Below are positions 42,375 through 50,892 of a DNA stretch of 64,000 nucleotides, piece by piece (position 1 is the first letter of the stretch; every line of letters begins with the position of its first letter). The DNA comes from Gammaproteobacteria bacterium (GTDB lineage Bacteria; Pseudomonadota; Gammaproteobacteria; Burkholderiales; Gallionellaceae): NCBI GenBank assembly GCA_018814405.1, contig JAHIZO010000006.1, positions 124,001 through 188,000 of the forward strand. Reading direction: 5' to 3'. The position numbers and the translations under genes are program-made. The notes under the pieces were generated by a model. The model saw only the letters and a program-made list of their open reading frames with translations, had not been told where the DNA came from and did not search any database.

Positions 42375-43015
42375 TATTCCGCCACGTTGAAATATTCACG
42401 CTGCCCGCGCATCCTGCCGATGCGTTCCAGCAGCAACTTGAAGTCAGCATCATTATCCGCGAAATTTAGATTTTCGCTATTCACCACCAGCACCGGCGCT
42501 TCGGCGTAATGATGGAAGAATTCGCCGTAGCTGTCAGCCAGTTTGGTCAGATAGTCGTCCTGAATGGTGCGCTCATGACGGTGACCGCGCCGCCGCACGC
42601 GTGCGATCAGCGCTTCGGTCGAGGCTTGCAGATAAATCACCAGATCGGGTGTCGGCGCCTGCGGTGCGAGTCGCTGGTAGATCGATTGGTATAGCTGGTA
42701 TTCGTCTTCGCTCAGATTGAGGCGCGCGAACAGTTCATCTTTTTCGAACAGGTAATCGGAGACGGTGCGGCTCTGGAACATATCCATCTGATTCAGGTCA
42801 CGCACTTCGTTGATGCGCTGGAACAGAAAGAACAGCTGCGTCTGCAGTGCGTAGCGCTCAGCATCTTCGTAGAAGCGCGCAAGGAAAGGATTCTCTTGCG
42901 GCTTTTCCAGCAGCGTTTCCGCACTACTGTGTTCCGCCAGCCGCTTGGCCAGACTGGTCTTACCCACACCGATGGGGCCTTCCACCACGATGTAGCGATA
43001 TTTACTTAGCGGCAT
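42374..43015 (-). CDS. Deoxynucleoside kinase (dAK/dGK family)
   Basis: A 213-residue deoxynucleoside kinase. P-loop [16 protein letters not shown] near residue 12, ERS-type [13 protein letters not shown] segment, and a lid [11 protein letters not shown] rich in Arg. Members phosphorylate deoxyadenosine, deoxyguanosine or related nucleosides; substrate cannot be read from sequence. It overlaps folK by 14 bases and is fixed in the pcnB-folK-dNK-panB-panC order. Confidence 0.9.
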   Translation of the reverse strand: MPLSKYRYIVVEGPIGVGKTSLAKRLAEHSSAETLLEKPQENPFLARFYEDAERYALQTQLFFLFQRINEVRDLNQMDMFQSRTVSDYLFEKDELFARLNLSEDEYQLYQSIYQRLAPQAPTPDLVIYLQASTEALIARVRRRGHRHERTIQDDYLTKLADSYGEFFHHYAEAPVLVVNSENLNFADNDADFKLLLERIGRMRGQREYFNVAE

Positions 43016-43523
43016 GTTCCAATCGTTCCAGTTGTTGTCCAGCGCATGCAGTCCTCGCGGCTGCCGCTACACCCACGCCGGGAATGACGCAATCCGGTGC
43101 GATCTCCAGCAAAGGCTGCAATACGAACGCGCGCAGATGCATCTGCGGATGTGGCACGGTCAGACCGTGCTCGTGATGCACCAGATCGTCATACATCAAC
43201 ACATCCAGATCTAATGTGCGCGGCGCGTTCTGAAATTCGCGTGTGCGGCCACATTCCAATTCCAGAGCCAGCAAGGCATCCAACAAAACGCGTGGAGGTA
43301 GTTCCGTTTCTACTTGCGCCACGGCGTTGATAAAATCCGGCTGATCCAGATAGCCCACAGGTGCACTACGGTACAAAGATGATCGTTTCAGCAATCGCGT
43401 CTGCGGCAGCTTATCCAGCGCCGTCAAAGCTTGCATGACCTGTGCCGCCGGATCTGCCAGATTGCTACCCAACCCGATGTATGCGATGTGCGGCCACGAC
43501 GCGGCAACGAGGTGCCCCATCAA
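43002..43523 (-). CDS. folK: 6-hydroxymethyl-7,8-dihydropterin pyrophosphokinase
   Basis: A 173-residue HPPK of folate synthesis. Family motifs: YIGLGSNLADP, PQTRLLKRSSLYRSAPVGYLDQP, CGRTREFQNAPRTLDLDVLMYDD (cited as the RTLDLD metal-binding core) and VPHPQMHLRAFVLQPL. Overlaps pcnB by four bases. Confidence 0.96.
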   Translation of the reverse strand: MMGHLVAASWPHIAYIGLGSNLADPAAQVMQALTALDKLPQTRLLKRSSLYRSAPVGYLDQPDFINAVAQVETELPPRVLLDALLALELECGRTREFQNAPRTLDLDVLMYDDLVHHEHGLTVPHPQMHLRAFVLQPLLEIAPDCVIPGVGVAAAARTACAGQQLERLEHAAK

Positions 43524-44866
43524 TCTATCGGCAATTCTGCCTGCCCTGCAGACTTCGGTTTGCGGCTACGTTTACGGCGTTTCTTCGGCCCGGCAGTGTC
43601 GGCCAACAACATTTCGGCGCGTCGATCTTCGTTCGTATGCTGGAACTCTTCCCACCACTTGCCCAATTCTTTGTCAGCTTCTCCACTCTCGCAGCGCAGC
43701 AACAGGAAATCGTACGCAGCGCGGAAACGCGGCAAGGCCAGCAGCCGGAATGGGCGCTGCCCACCGCGCTGCTCAAAACGCGGTTGCAGCAACCAGATCT
43801 CTTTCATCACCGTGTCATAGCGGCGCGGGATCGCGAGCTTGGCGCGCTGACGATCCAGCACTTCTTCCATCGCCAAATGCAATGCGCCGATCGGCTTCTC
43901 GCCTGCCGCCTGTTTGGCGTTCCAGACGGTCAGCACCTCATGCCACAGCAAAGCTGCGAACAGGAACGCAGGGGAGGTGGGTTTTTCATCGGCAATACGC
44001 TGGTCGGTGTTTTGCAACGCCGCCATCACGAACTTCTCGCCCATAGGTTGTTCGAGGATCACATCCAGCATCGGCAACATGCCGTGATGCAGGTGCATGG
44101 AGCGTAGTTTCTTGATACATGCCAGCGCATGACCGGATAGCAGTAGCTTGAGCATCTCGTCGAACAAGCGCGCCTCCGGCACGTTGCTCAACAGCTCTTT
44201 CATCTTGGCGATGGGTGCGGCGGTGGCCGAATCCAACTTCATACCCAGCTTGGCCGACAGACGCACTGCACGCAGCATGCGCACCGGGTCTTCGCGGTAG
44301 CGCACCTCCGGATCGCCGATCATGCGCAGCGTGTTGGCGCGTATATCTGCATAGCCATTGTGGTAATCGAATATCTCTTGCGAACTGGGATCGTAGAACA
44401 GTCCGTTGGCGGTGAAGTCGCGACGCGCCGCATCCTGCTCCTGATCGCCGAACTCGTTGTCGCGCAGGATGCGCCCGTGCGCATCGGTCTCGGCGTCTTC
44501 CGCTTCGATGGCCCGACGGAAGGTGGAGACCTCGACTGTCTCGTCACCGAACATCACATGCACCAGTCGGAAACGACGACCGATGATGCGTGCACGACGG
44601 AACACACGCTTGACTTCTTCCGGGGTGGCATCGGTCGCGACATCGAAATCCTTGGGATGTCGGTCCAATAGCAGGTCGCGCACCGCGCCACCCACCACGT
44701 AGGCCTGGAAACCTGCGGCCTGCAGGCCGTCAGTCACACGACGCGAGGCATAGCTGATGCCCTCACGTGCAACCTTATGCTGCTGGAACGGGATCACATG
44801 CGCCTTGCTCGCTTTCGCGGCCTTGCGGGATTTTCCGAATACCTTCTTGAATAGTCTTTTGATCAT
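43520..44866 (-). CDS. pcnB: Poly(A) polymerase I
   Basis: A 448-residue class II nucleotidyltransferase. Motifs: YVVGGAVRDLLL, PKDFDVATDATPEEV with the catalytic DxD pair, and RIIGRRFRLVHV, the feature that marks PcnB against CCA-adding enzymes. The basic C-terminus (KKRRKRSRKPK) suits RNA binding. It adds 3' A tails that promote mRNA decay. First gene of its operon, with an extended -10 promoter upstream. Confidence 0.94.
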   Translation of the reverse strand: MIKRLFKKVFGKSRKAAKASKAHVIPFQQHKVAREGISYASRRVTDGLQAAGFQAYVVGGAVRDLLLDRHPKDFDVATDATPEEVKRVFRRARIIGRRFRLVHVMFGDETVEVSTFRRAIEAEDAETDAHGRILRDNEFGDQEQDAARRDFTANGLFYDPSSQEIFDYHNGYADIRANTLRMIGDPEVRYREDPVRMLRAVRLSAKLGMKLDSATAAPIAKMKELLSNVPEARLFDEMLKLLLSGHALACIKKLRSMHLHHGMLPMLDVILEQPMGEKFVMAALQNTDQRIADEKPTSPAFLFAALLWHEVLTVWNAKQAAGEKPIGALHLAMEEVLDRQRAKLAIPRRYDTVMKEIWLLQPRFEQRGGQRPFRLLALPRFRAAYDFLLLRCESGEADKELGKWWEEFQHTNEDRRAEMLLADTAGPKKRRKRSRKPKSAGQAELPID

Positions 44867-44916
44867 GGAATCGTCAGGTTACGCTGCCGCCACAAGCGGC
44901 GCGACAATGGGCGCGG

Positions 44917-44925
44917 ATTATAGCA
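44917..44925 (-). promoter_or_regulatory. Extended -10 promoter for pcnB-folK-dNK-panBC
   Basis: Minus-strand TGCTATAAT followed by CCGCGCC, about 50 bases before the pcnB start. A perfect -10 with TGN extension. Confidence 0.6.
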
Positions 44926-44978
44926 CCCGCTCCAGAGGCCTCTTCTACGGTCATGCCACGCCCCTTCCCCCTTTCCAA

Positions 44979-45002
44979 CTTTCTCCCGCAAGCGGGAGAA
45001 AG
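44979..45002. repeat. REP-like palindrome
   Basis: CTTTCTCCCG-CAAG-CGGGAGAAAG, a perfect 10-bp stem in the 166-base gap between pcnB and the HAD gene, without a T tract. This sequence type recurs as an intergenic palindrome in many proteobacteria; here one copy is visible. Confidence 0.6.
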
Positions 45003-45032
45003 GGCGAACGAATCGCCACGCGAACTTTTTGA

Positions 45033-45695
45033 TCAGCGCAGGGAGATGACCGGCCAACCCTGTTGCTCGGCATGCGCACGCAAAGTCGCATCCGGATCGA
45101 CCGCAACCGGACGTTTTACCTTGGACAACAGTGGCAGGTCGTTCAAGGAATCGCTGTAGAAGCAGCTCTGCTCGAAGCTACCCCAGCTCCATCCACGCTC
45201 ACTCAACCACTGCTCCATGCGCGCAACTTTTCCTTCGCGAAAGCTGGGCACACCCGCTACACCGCCGGTGAATTCACCGTCCTTCTGCTCCGGGTCGGTA
45301 GCGATCAAATGCTCGATACCGAACTCGCGCACGATGGGTGCGGTGACAAAACTGTTGGTGGCGGTGATCACCACACACACATCGCCAGCCGCCAAATGTT
45401 CCTTCACCAATGCGCGTGCCTTGTCACCCATCATAGGACGCACTTTGATGCGCATGAACGCTTCATGCCACTGATTCAGCACCTTGCGCGCATGACGCGA
45501 CAGGGGTTTCAGCTGAAAATCGAGGAACTCGTGGATATCCAGCGTGCCCGCCTTGTACTGTTCGTAGAACGCAAGGTTCTTTGCTTCGAACAGTTCGCGG
45601 TCGAGCACACCCTGCTCGATCAGGAACTGCGACCACTCGAAATCGCTGTCGCCGCTCAACAGGGTATTGTCCAGATCGAATAAAGCTAGATTCAC
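45033..45695 (-). CDS. HAD-superfamily phosphatase, SerB-like subfamily IB
   Basis: A 220-residue HAD-IB hydrolase. Motif I is FDLDNTLLSGDSD (nucleophile in DLDNT), motif II in VVITATNS, and motif III/IV FYSDSLNDLPLL. Members act on phosphoserine, histidinol phosphate or similar small substrates; substrate not determined. It lies between the REP-like hairpin and a beta-barrel gene. Confidence 0.9.
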   Translation of the reverse strand: MNLALFDLDNTLLSGDSDFEWSQFLIEQGVLDRELFEAKNLAFYEQYKAGTLDIHEFLDFQLKPLSRHARKVLNQWHEAFMRIKVRPMMGDKARALVKEHLAAGDVCVVITATNSFVTAPIVREFGIEHLIATDPEQKDGEFTGGVAGVPSFREGKVARMEQWLSERGWSWGSFEQSCFYSDSLNDLPLLSKVKRPVAVDPDATLRAHAEQQGWPVISLR

Positions 45696-45713
45696 ATACT
45701 CTCCTTGATGAAA

Positions 45714-45737
45714 AAGGCCTGCATCACTGCAGGCCTT
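45714..45737. terminator. Terminator between the barrel gene and the HAD gene
   Basis: AAGGCCTGCA-TCAC-TGCAGGCCTT, preceded by AAA, in the 66-base gap. On the minus strand it follows the barrel gene and ends in TTTTTC, so it ends that transcript. Confidence 0.8.
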
Positions 45738-45761
45738 GTGCGTCCTCTGTATACCAACGTC

Positions 45762-46433
45762 TTAGAACGTATAGCCGACACCGATGGATAGCACTGGATA
45801 GAATTTGAAATTGCTCAGATCGCTGTTCAGCTGGTTCTGTGCATCCACCACCAGATCAGTCACAGTCTTACCGCCGGTACCTGTCCATGCCCCAGTTGCA
45901 GTCACGGTAGCCTTGGGGGAGCCTTGGAACAAAATGCCGATGTCACTACTGAAAGAGAATCCTTGCTTCTTAGGCTGGCCACTCCAACCGATACCTAAAT
46001 ACGGGGAAACCTTATTGAAATCCACGGTTGTATTGATCGCATCTCCCGTAGCAGCGGTATAGTCGAATCCGTTGATACTATAGACCGTGCCCGTAGTCGC
46101 AGTGGCGTTCAGCTCCAATTTATTGCTATTGAAGATCACGCCCGCAGTCAAGTGAGTCACGCCGCTCCAAGGACGCCAGTCTACCAATGCCGAGATACTG
46201 GACAGCTTCAGATCACCTGTATAGTTAAGGCCTCCTGAATCAGTATTTCCGCTGGCTTTGAACGAATTGAAACCAACTCTGGCGGTGTATCGCTCTGACA
46301 ATGGCGCTCCGATCTCCAGTCCGCCGCCCAGTGTGGAAACATGGGCATCTAGACGGAACATACCGTCTGCTGCGTAAGCCTGCATAGGAAGTGCTGCCAA
46401 TACCAATACTGTCAAAGCTGTTCTTTTAAACAT
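45762..46433 (-). CDS. Outer-membrane beta-barrel protein, unknown function
   Basis: A 223-residue secreted protein: signal peptide at 1-21 (LAALPMQAYA), then alternating amphipathic strands and a C-terminal FYPVLSIGVGYTF with the terminal Phe signature of BAM-inserted barrels. The size suits an eight-stranded barrel like OmpW/OmpX, but no family is certain. Transcribed alone, with a terminator behind it. Confidence 0.8.
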   Translation of the reverse strand: MFKRTALTVLVLAALPMQAYAADGMFRLDAHVSTLGGGLEIGAPLSERYTARVGFNSFKASGNTDSGGLNYTGDLKLSSISALVDWRPWSGVTHLTAGVIFNSNKLELNATATTGTVYSINGFDYTAATGDAINTTVDFNKVSPYLGIGWSGQPKKQGFSFSSDIGILFQGSPKATVTATGAWTGTGGKTVTDLVVDAQNQLNSDLSNFKFYPVLSIGVGYTF

Positions 46434-46512
46434 CGCTTGCCCCTTTTTTAGTCCATTAAGAATCCTGTACGACCGCCGCCCCAGCGCCAGCCTAGCGCGG
46501 ATTGTGCCAAAT

Positions 46513-47163
46513 TCAGGCCTGCTCTGCCATGACTTCTTTCAGCAGCGGCACCGAGGCAGCGCGCTTCAGGCGCAGGCAATGTTCGTCCAGCGCATCCAGC
46601 ACTTGCAACAAGGACGGCAGGTCGCGCCGACCATGGCGCAACAGATATTGGGTGACTTCGTGCGGCAACTCGAATCCGCGCGCACCGGCATGCTGACGCA
46701 AGGCCTCTGCCTTTTCCTCGTCACTGAGCGCATGCACCTGATACACCAGCCCCCAACCAAGGCGGGTGCGCAGATCGTCGCGCAAGGAAAGATGGGCCGG
46801 CGCTTGCGTACCGCTCACCAGCAGCAAGCCACCCTGTTCGCGCATGCGGTTATAGAGTTCGAATAGGGCGATCTGCGCAGCGTCATCTAATGCTTCGACA
46901 TCATCGACTGCTACCATGCTTGCTGCGTCAGGCACCGCACGTTCAGCATATTTCGAATCCTGTCCGATTGCCTGCGACGCCATCGCCTGCAACAGATGGC
47001 TCTTACCACTGCCCTTTTCACCCCACAGATACACGGCACGCACCTCAGGCTCACCGGCAGCTGCCTGCCGCAAGGCAGCAAGCAATTCAACGTTGCGACC
47101 GGCGACGAAGTTATCCAGCGTCGGCACCCATTCCGGCGCGATGCCCAACAGCATCTGGCTCAT
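46513..47163 (-). CDS. hda: Hda, regulatory inactivator of DnaA
   Basis: A 216-residue AAA+ protein of the Hda/DnaA-related family that with the sliding clamp stimulates DnaA-ATP hydrolysis. Walker A GEKGSGKSH near residue 46, Walker B MVAVDDVEAL, sensor-1-like LLLVSGTQAP, arginine-finger region RTRLGWGL. The N-terminal clamp-binding segment reads QMLLGIA, a loose version of QxxLxF. Start ATG at 47163 overlaps the upstream stop as ATGA; a much longer open frame upstream is a shadow of the AI-2E gene. Confidence 0.9.
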   Translation of the reverse strand: MSQMLLGIAPEWVPTLDNFVAGRNVELLAALRQAAAGEPEVRAVYLWGEKGSGKSHLLQAMASQAIGQDSKYAERAVPDAASMVAVDDVEALDDAAQIALFELYNRMREQGGLLLVSGTQAPAHLSLRDDLRTRLGWGLVYQVHALSDEEKAEALRQHAGARGFELPHEVTQYLLRHGRRDLPSLLQVLDALDEHCLRLKRAASVPLLKEVMAEQA

Positions 47164-48221
47164 GGCTTGAGGTACATCGTGCTGGAAAGGTATTGTTCTC
47201 GCAGATGGCGCAGCAGCACCAGCAACACTGCGGCCATCGGCAATGCCAGCAGCAGGCCGAAGAAGCCGAACAACTGGCCGAAGGCAAGCAAGGCGAAGAT
47301 CACCGCCAGCGGATGCAGGCCGATACGTTCGCCCACCAGCCATGGGGTGATGACCATACCTTCCAGCAGCTGCCCCACACCGAACACCGCCCACACCATC
47401 AACAAATCGCCGGTCAGCCCGAATTGCATCAATGCGGCCAGTGTCGCCAGCAACAAACCCAGCACCATACCCAGATAGGGCACGAACACCAGCATGCCCG
47501 CCACGATGCCGATGGGCAGGGCGAACTCCAGCCCGACCAGCCACAACACCACCACATAAAACACACTCATCAGCAGCATCACCGCGATCTGTCCGCGCAG
47601 GAATTCGGCCAACACTTTGTCCGACTCGGCGGCCAGTTTGCGTATCTGCGCATGCCAGTGGCGCGGCAGCAATCCATCCACGCGTGCCAGCATGTCATCC
47701 CAATCGCGCAGCAGATAGAACATCACCACCGGGATCAACAGCAGATTGGCGAACAAGGCCAGCAAAGCACTGCTGCTATTGCCCAGCCAGGGCAGTAGCA
47801 CACCCGAGGCCAAGCCGCCTGCCCGCTGCCAGTGATCGATCAGCAATTGCTTGAGCGCGGCACTGTCCCACTCCAACTCCACCCCGAACCATTGTTGCAA
47901 AGTCGGCAACAGGTGCTCCCGCGCGGCATCGAGCCATTGCGGCAGGCGTTGCGTCAATTGCGTCATCTCCTGCTGCAACAAGGGCAGCATGATCAGCAGC
48001 AGCGCCAATCCCAGCAACGCGGCCCCCAGCATCACCAGCAATACCCCCAGAGTGCGCGGCAGCTTCCAGGCACACAAGCGATCCACCAGCGGATCGAACA
48101 CATAGGCGAGGATAGCCGCCGCCACGAACGGGGCGAGTATAGGGGCCAACAGATAGAGCAGCACGAAGGCGGCGGCGGTCAGCGCCAGCCACTGCATGGC
48201 AACAGAGCGGGAGACGGTCAT
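47160..48221 (-). CDS. AI-2E/PerM-family transporter
   Basis: A 353-residue polytopic membrane protein of the AI-2E family, with seven or eight hydrophobic segments and conserved PFVAAAILAYVFDPLVDRL and FVPYLGMVLGLLLATLAAL. Members export autoinducer-2 or act as Na+/H+ exchangers; the substrate here is unknown. The arrangement perM-type gene before hda and divergent to purM is a common beta-proteobacterial one. Confidence 0.92.
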   Translation of the reverse strand: MTVSRSVAMQWLALTAAAFVLLYLLAPILAPFVAAAILAYVFDPLVDRLCAWKLPRTLGVLLVMLGAALLGLALLLIMLPLLQQEMTQLTQRLPQWLDAAREHLLPTLQQWFGVELEWDSAALKQLLIDHWQRAGGLASGVLLPWLGNSSSALLALFANLLLIPVVMFYLLRDWDDMLARVDGLLPRHWHAQIRKLAAESDKVLAEFLRGQIAVMLLMSVFYVVVLWLVGLEFALPIGIVAGMLVFVPYLGMVLGLLLATLAALMQFGLTGDLLMVWAVFGVGQLLEGMVITPWLVGERIGLHPLAVIFALLAFGQLFGFFGLLLALPMAAVLLVLLRHLREQYLSSTMYLKP

Positions 48222-48227
48222 TTCGGG

Positions 48228-48233
48228 TAAAAT
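48228..48233 (+). promoter_or_regulatory. -10-like element of the purM promoter
   Basis: TAAAAT followed by CCGCGGCG, 52 bases before the purM start and just outside the divergent AI-2E gene. No strong -35. Confidence 0.35.
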
Positions 48234-48284
48234 CCGCGGCGAAAAACGTGCTGCACTTTACCTGCCAGAAAGCGAGAACTCAAC

Positions 48285-49325
48285 TTGAGCCAGAATTCTT
48301 CCCTCTCCTACCGCGATGCCGGTGTCGATATCAACGCCGGTGACCAGCTGGTAGAGAACATCAAACCCTATGCCAAGCGCACCATGCGCCCTGAAGTGCT
48401 GTCCGGTATCGGCGGCTTTGGCGGACTGGTCGAGATCTCCAAGAAGTTCAAAGAACCGGTGCTGGTATCCGGCACCGACGGCGTGGGCACCAAGCTCAAA
48501 CTGGCCTTTGAACTGAACCGTCACGACACAGTCGGCATCGACCTAGTCGCGATGAGTGTGAACGACATTCTGGTACAGGGCGCAGAGCCGCTGTTCTTCC
48601 TCGACTACTTTGCCTGCGGCAAGCTGGACGTGCCCAGCGCGACCGATGTCATCAAAGGCGTTGCATTTGGCTGCGAACAGTCCGGTTGCGCGCTGATCGG
48701 TGGCGAGACCGCCGAGATGCCCGGCATGTATCCGGAAGGCGAATACGATCTGGCTGGTTTTGCAGTCGGCGTGGTCGAGAAGTCCAAGATCATCACCGGC
48801 GAACATATCAAGCCGGGCGATGTGGTGCTCGGTATGGCGTCCAACGGTGCACACTCCAACGGCTATTCGCTGGTGCGCAAGATCATCGAACGCAGCAAGC
48901 CGGACTTGAACGCTAAGTTCGACGGCGAGCGCACGCTGGCCGATTGCATCATGGCCCCCACCCGCTTGTACGTGAAACCGCTGCTGAGCTTGATGCAGAG
49001 CATCACCATCAAGGGCATGGCACACATCACCGGCGGTGGCATCACCGAGAACGTGCCGCGCGTATTGCCCGCCAACGTGGTGGCCGACATCGACAGCAAG
49101 ACTTGGCAGATGCCCAAGCTGTTCGAGTGGTTGCGCGAAGGCGGCAACGTCGAAGCACAAGAGATGTTCCGCACCTTCAACTGCGGCATCGGTATGGTGG
49201 TGATTGTTGACGCGGCTGACGCGGACGCTGCAGTCAAGCAACTGCAAGAGGCTGGCGAAACCGTTTCACGTATCGGCATCATCCGCGCGCGCAGCAACGA
49301 CGAGCATCAAACGCAAGTCAAATAA
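48285..49325 (+). CDS. purM: Phosphoribosylformylglycinamidine cyclo-ligase
   Basis: A 346-residue AIR synthetase of purine synthesis. Motifs: [40 protein letters not shown] and [13 protein letters not shown]. The start is TTG at 48285, preceded by AAAGCGAGAAC; no ATG fits. purN follows directly. Confidence 0.97.
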   Translation: MSQNSSLSYRDAGVDINAGDQLVENIKPYAKRTMRPEVLSGIGGFGGLVEISKKFKEPVLVSGTDGVGTKLKLAFELNRHDTVGIDLVAMSVNDILVQGAEPLFFLDYFACGKLDVPSATDVIKGVAFGCEQSGCALIGGETAEMPGMYPEGEYDLAGFAVGVVEKSKIITGEHIKPGDVVLGMASNGAHSNGYSLVRKIIERSKPDLNAKFDGERTLADCIMAPTRLYVKPLLSLMQSITIKGMAHITGGGITENVPRVLPANVVADIDSKTWQMPKLFEWLREGGNVEAQEMFRTFNCGIGMVVIVDAADADAAVKQLQEAGETVSRIGIIRARSNDEHQTQVK

Positions 49326-49973
49326 ATGCCCGCACAAAAGAACATCGTCATCCTGATCTCCGGCCGCGGCAGCAACATGGAAGCGTTGCTGCGTGCCAAT
49401 TTGCCCTGCCGCATCGCTGCCGTGATCAGCAACAAGGCGGATGCGCAGGGACTCGATACAGCACGCGCACACGGTATCGATACGGCAGTGGTCTCGCATC
49501 GCGACTATGCCGATCGCGAAGCGTTCGATGCTGCATTGGCGGAGGTGATCGATCGTTTCCAACCCGATGTGGTTGTGCTGGCGGGTTTCATGCGCATCCT
49601 CACCGATGATTTCGTGAATCGCTACATGGGTCGCATGATCAACATCCACCCCTCACTGCTACCCGCCTATACCGGCGTCGACACACATGCGCGCGCCCTG
49701 CAGGACGGCGCGAAGATTCACGGTTGTTCGGTGCACTTCGTCACCCCCGCGCTGGATGGCGGGCCCATCATCATTCAGGCAGCCGTGCCGGTATTGAATG
49801 ACGACACACCGCAAACATTGTCCGCACGGGTACTGCACGAAGAACATCGCATCTTCCCGCAAGCAGTGCGCTGGTTGTGTAAAGACCAGGCTAGACTTGA
49901 AGACAATGGTCGCGTCTCCATCGATCGCCTGGAACAACTCGGCACAACATTAATCTCCCCTGGACTAGATTAA
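49326..49973 (+). CDS. purN: Phosphoribosylglycinamide formyltransferase
   Basis: A 215-residue folate-dependent GART. Motifs: VILISGRGSNMEALL, VLAGFMRILT, NIHPSLLPAYTGVDTHARAL (cited as the NIHPSLLP core with catalytic Asn/His), and HFVTPALDGGPII with the catalytic Asp. Its start codon directly follows the purM stop, so the pair is coupled. Confidence 0.97.
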   Translation: MPAQKNIVILISGRGSNMEALLRANLPCRIAAVISNKADAQGLDTARAHGIDTAVVSHRDYADREAFDAALAEVIDRFQPDVVVLAGFMRILTDDFVNRYMGRMINIHPSLLPAYTGVDTHARALQDGAKIHGCSVHFVTPALDGGPIIIQAAVPVLNDDTPQTLSARVLHEEHRIFPQAVRWLCKDQARLEDNGRVSIDRLEQLGTTLISPGLD

Positions 49974-49974
49974 T

Positions 49975-50676
49975 ATGCGCACCCTATTCGTCCTTTTCCT
50001 CGCCTGTTTATCCTTCAACCTACGTGCGGAAACTTTGCCGCAACGAATCGAGGCAAGTTACGACATTCTCAAACATGACATTAAGCTGGCTGAAGTCAAT
50101 GAGATATTCGAACGCCATGAAGGCCACTACAGAATTACCAGCGTAACCAAGCCCGTTGGACTGCTGGCATTGTTTCAGCCCGAAACCATCGTGGTAAGCA
50201 GTGAGGGTGAAATCACCCAGCACGGGCTCCTTCCTCTTCACTTCAAACATAGCCGAACTCGCAACCATGAAAAAAACAGTAGCGCGGATTTTGATTGGGA
50301 AAACAACGAACTAACGTTGAGTAGCCAGAGTGGCATTAAACTCCTCACACTGCATCCGTTCACACAAGACCGGCTGAGCATAATGTATCAATTCGCCGCT
50401 CAACCGCCGCATGGTCGCCTTGAGTTCAAATTTGATATGACCAATGGTCACAAAGTAAACGAATACCACTATCAATTAAATCCCGCGCAAACAGTACAGG
50501 TTCCATTCGGAAACTTGCGCAGTTATTACCTATACACACCACCGCAAAAAACCAAATGGAAGTCGGAATTATGGTTAGCCATTGATCACAGCTTCGTTCC
50601 CTGCAAAGTGGTGGTGACAGAAGATGATGGTGCACAACTGGTGCAGGTTCTGCGCAAACTTAACATAGAGCAGTAA
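49975..50676 (+). CDS. DUF3108 secreted protein
   Basis: A 233-residue protein with a signal peptide (LFVLFLACLSFNLRA) and a beta-rich DUF3108 domain: AEVNEIFERHEGHYRITS, LLPLHFKHSRTRN, YHYQLNPAQTVQVPFGNL and WLAIDHSFVPCKVVV. DUF3108 proteins are periplasmic and of unknown role. It starts one base after the purN stop. Its base composition is somewhat more A+T-rich than the purM-purN pair. Confidence 0.85.
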   Translation: MRTLFVLFLACLSFNLRAETLPQRIEASYDILKHDIKLAEVNEIFERHEGHYRITSVTKPVGLLALFQPETIVVSSEGEITQHGLLPLHFKHSRTRNHEKNSSADFDWENNELTLSSQSGIKLLTLHPFTQDRLSIMYQFAAQPPHGRLEFKFDMTNGHKVNEYHYQLNPAQTVQVPFGNLRSYYLYTPPQKTKWKSELWLAIDHSFVPCKVVVTEDDGAQLVQVLRKLNIEQ

Positions 50677-50892
50677 ATCGCCTTCTTAGCCAAGCCATTG
50701 GAATCAATTTGAGGTTGTTCCTCTAGGCTTTTCAACATACTGAATTGCCCACGCCCTTCCGCCCAATACAACTGAAGTGCCTTCTTCTTGCATATCATGC
50801 AAAACAGAAACAGCTTGCACAGGTACACTTCTGAAAATTTCAAAATCCTGGTAAATCACCGACATCCGCATCGCGGAGAAATAGGAAACGTC

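Noticed and set aside
46513-47544. A 343-residue open frame covering hda
   Set aside because: The first 127 codons lie antisense-free but in another frame of the AI-2E gene and read as low-complexity Arg/Gly/Ala sequence; the hda start at 47163 overlaps the upstream stop as expected.
50586-50843. An 85-codon minus-strand frame after the DUF3108 gene
   Set aside because: Part overlaps the DUF3108 gene, no ribosome-binding site or family resemblance was seen; 50677-50892 is treated as gene-free.
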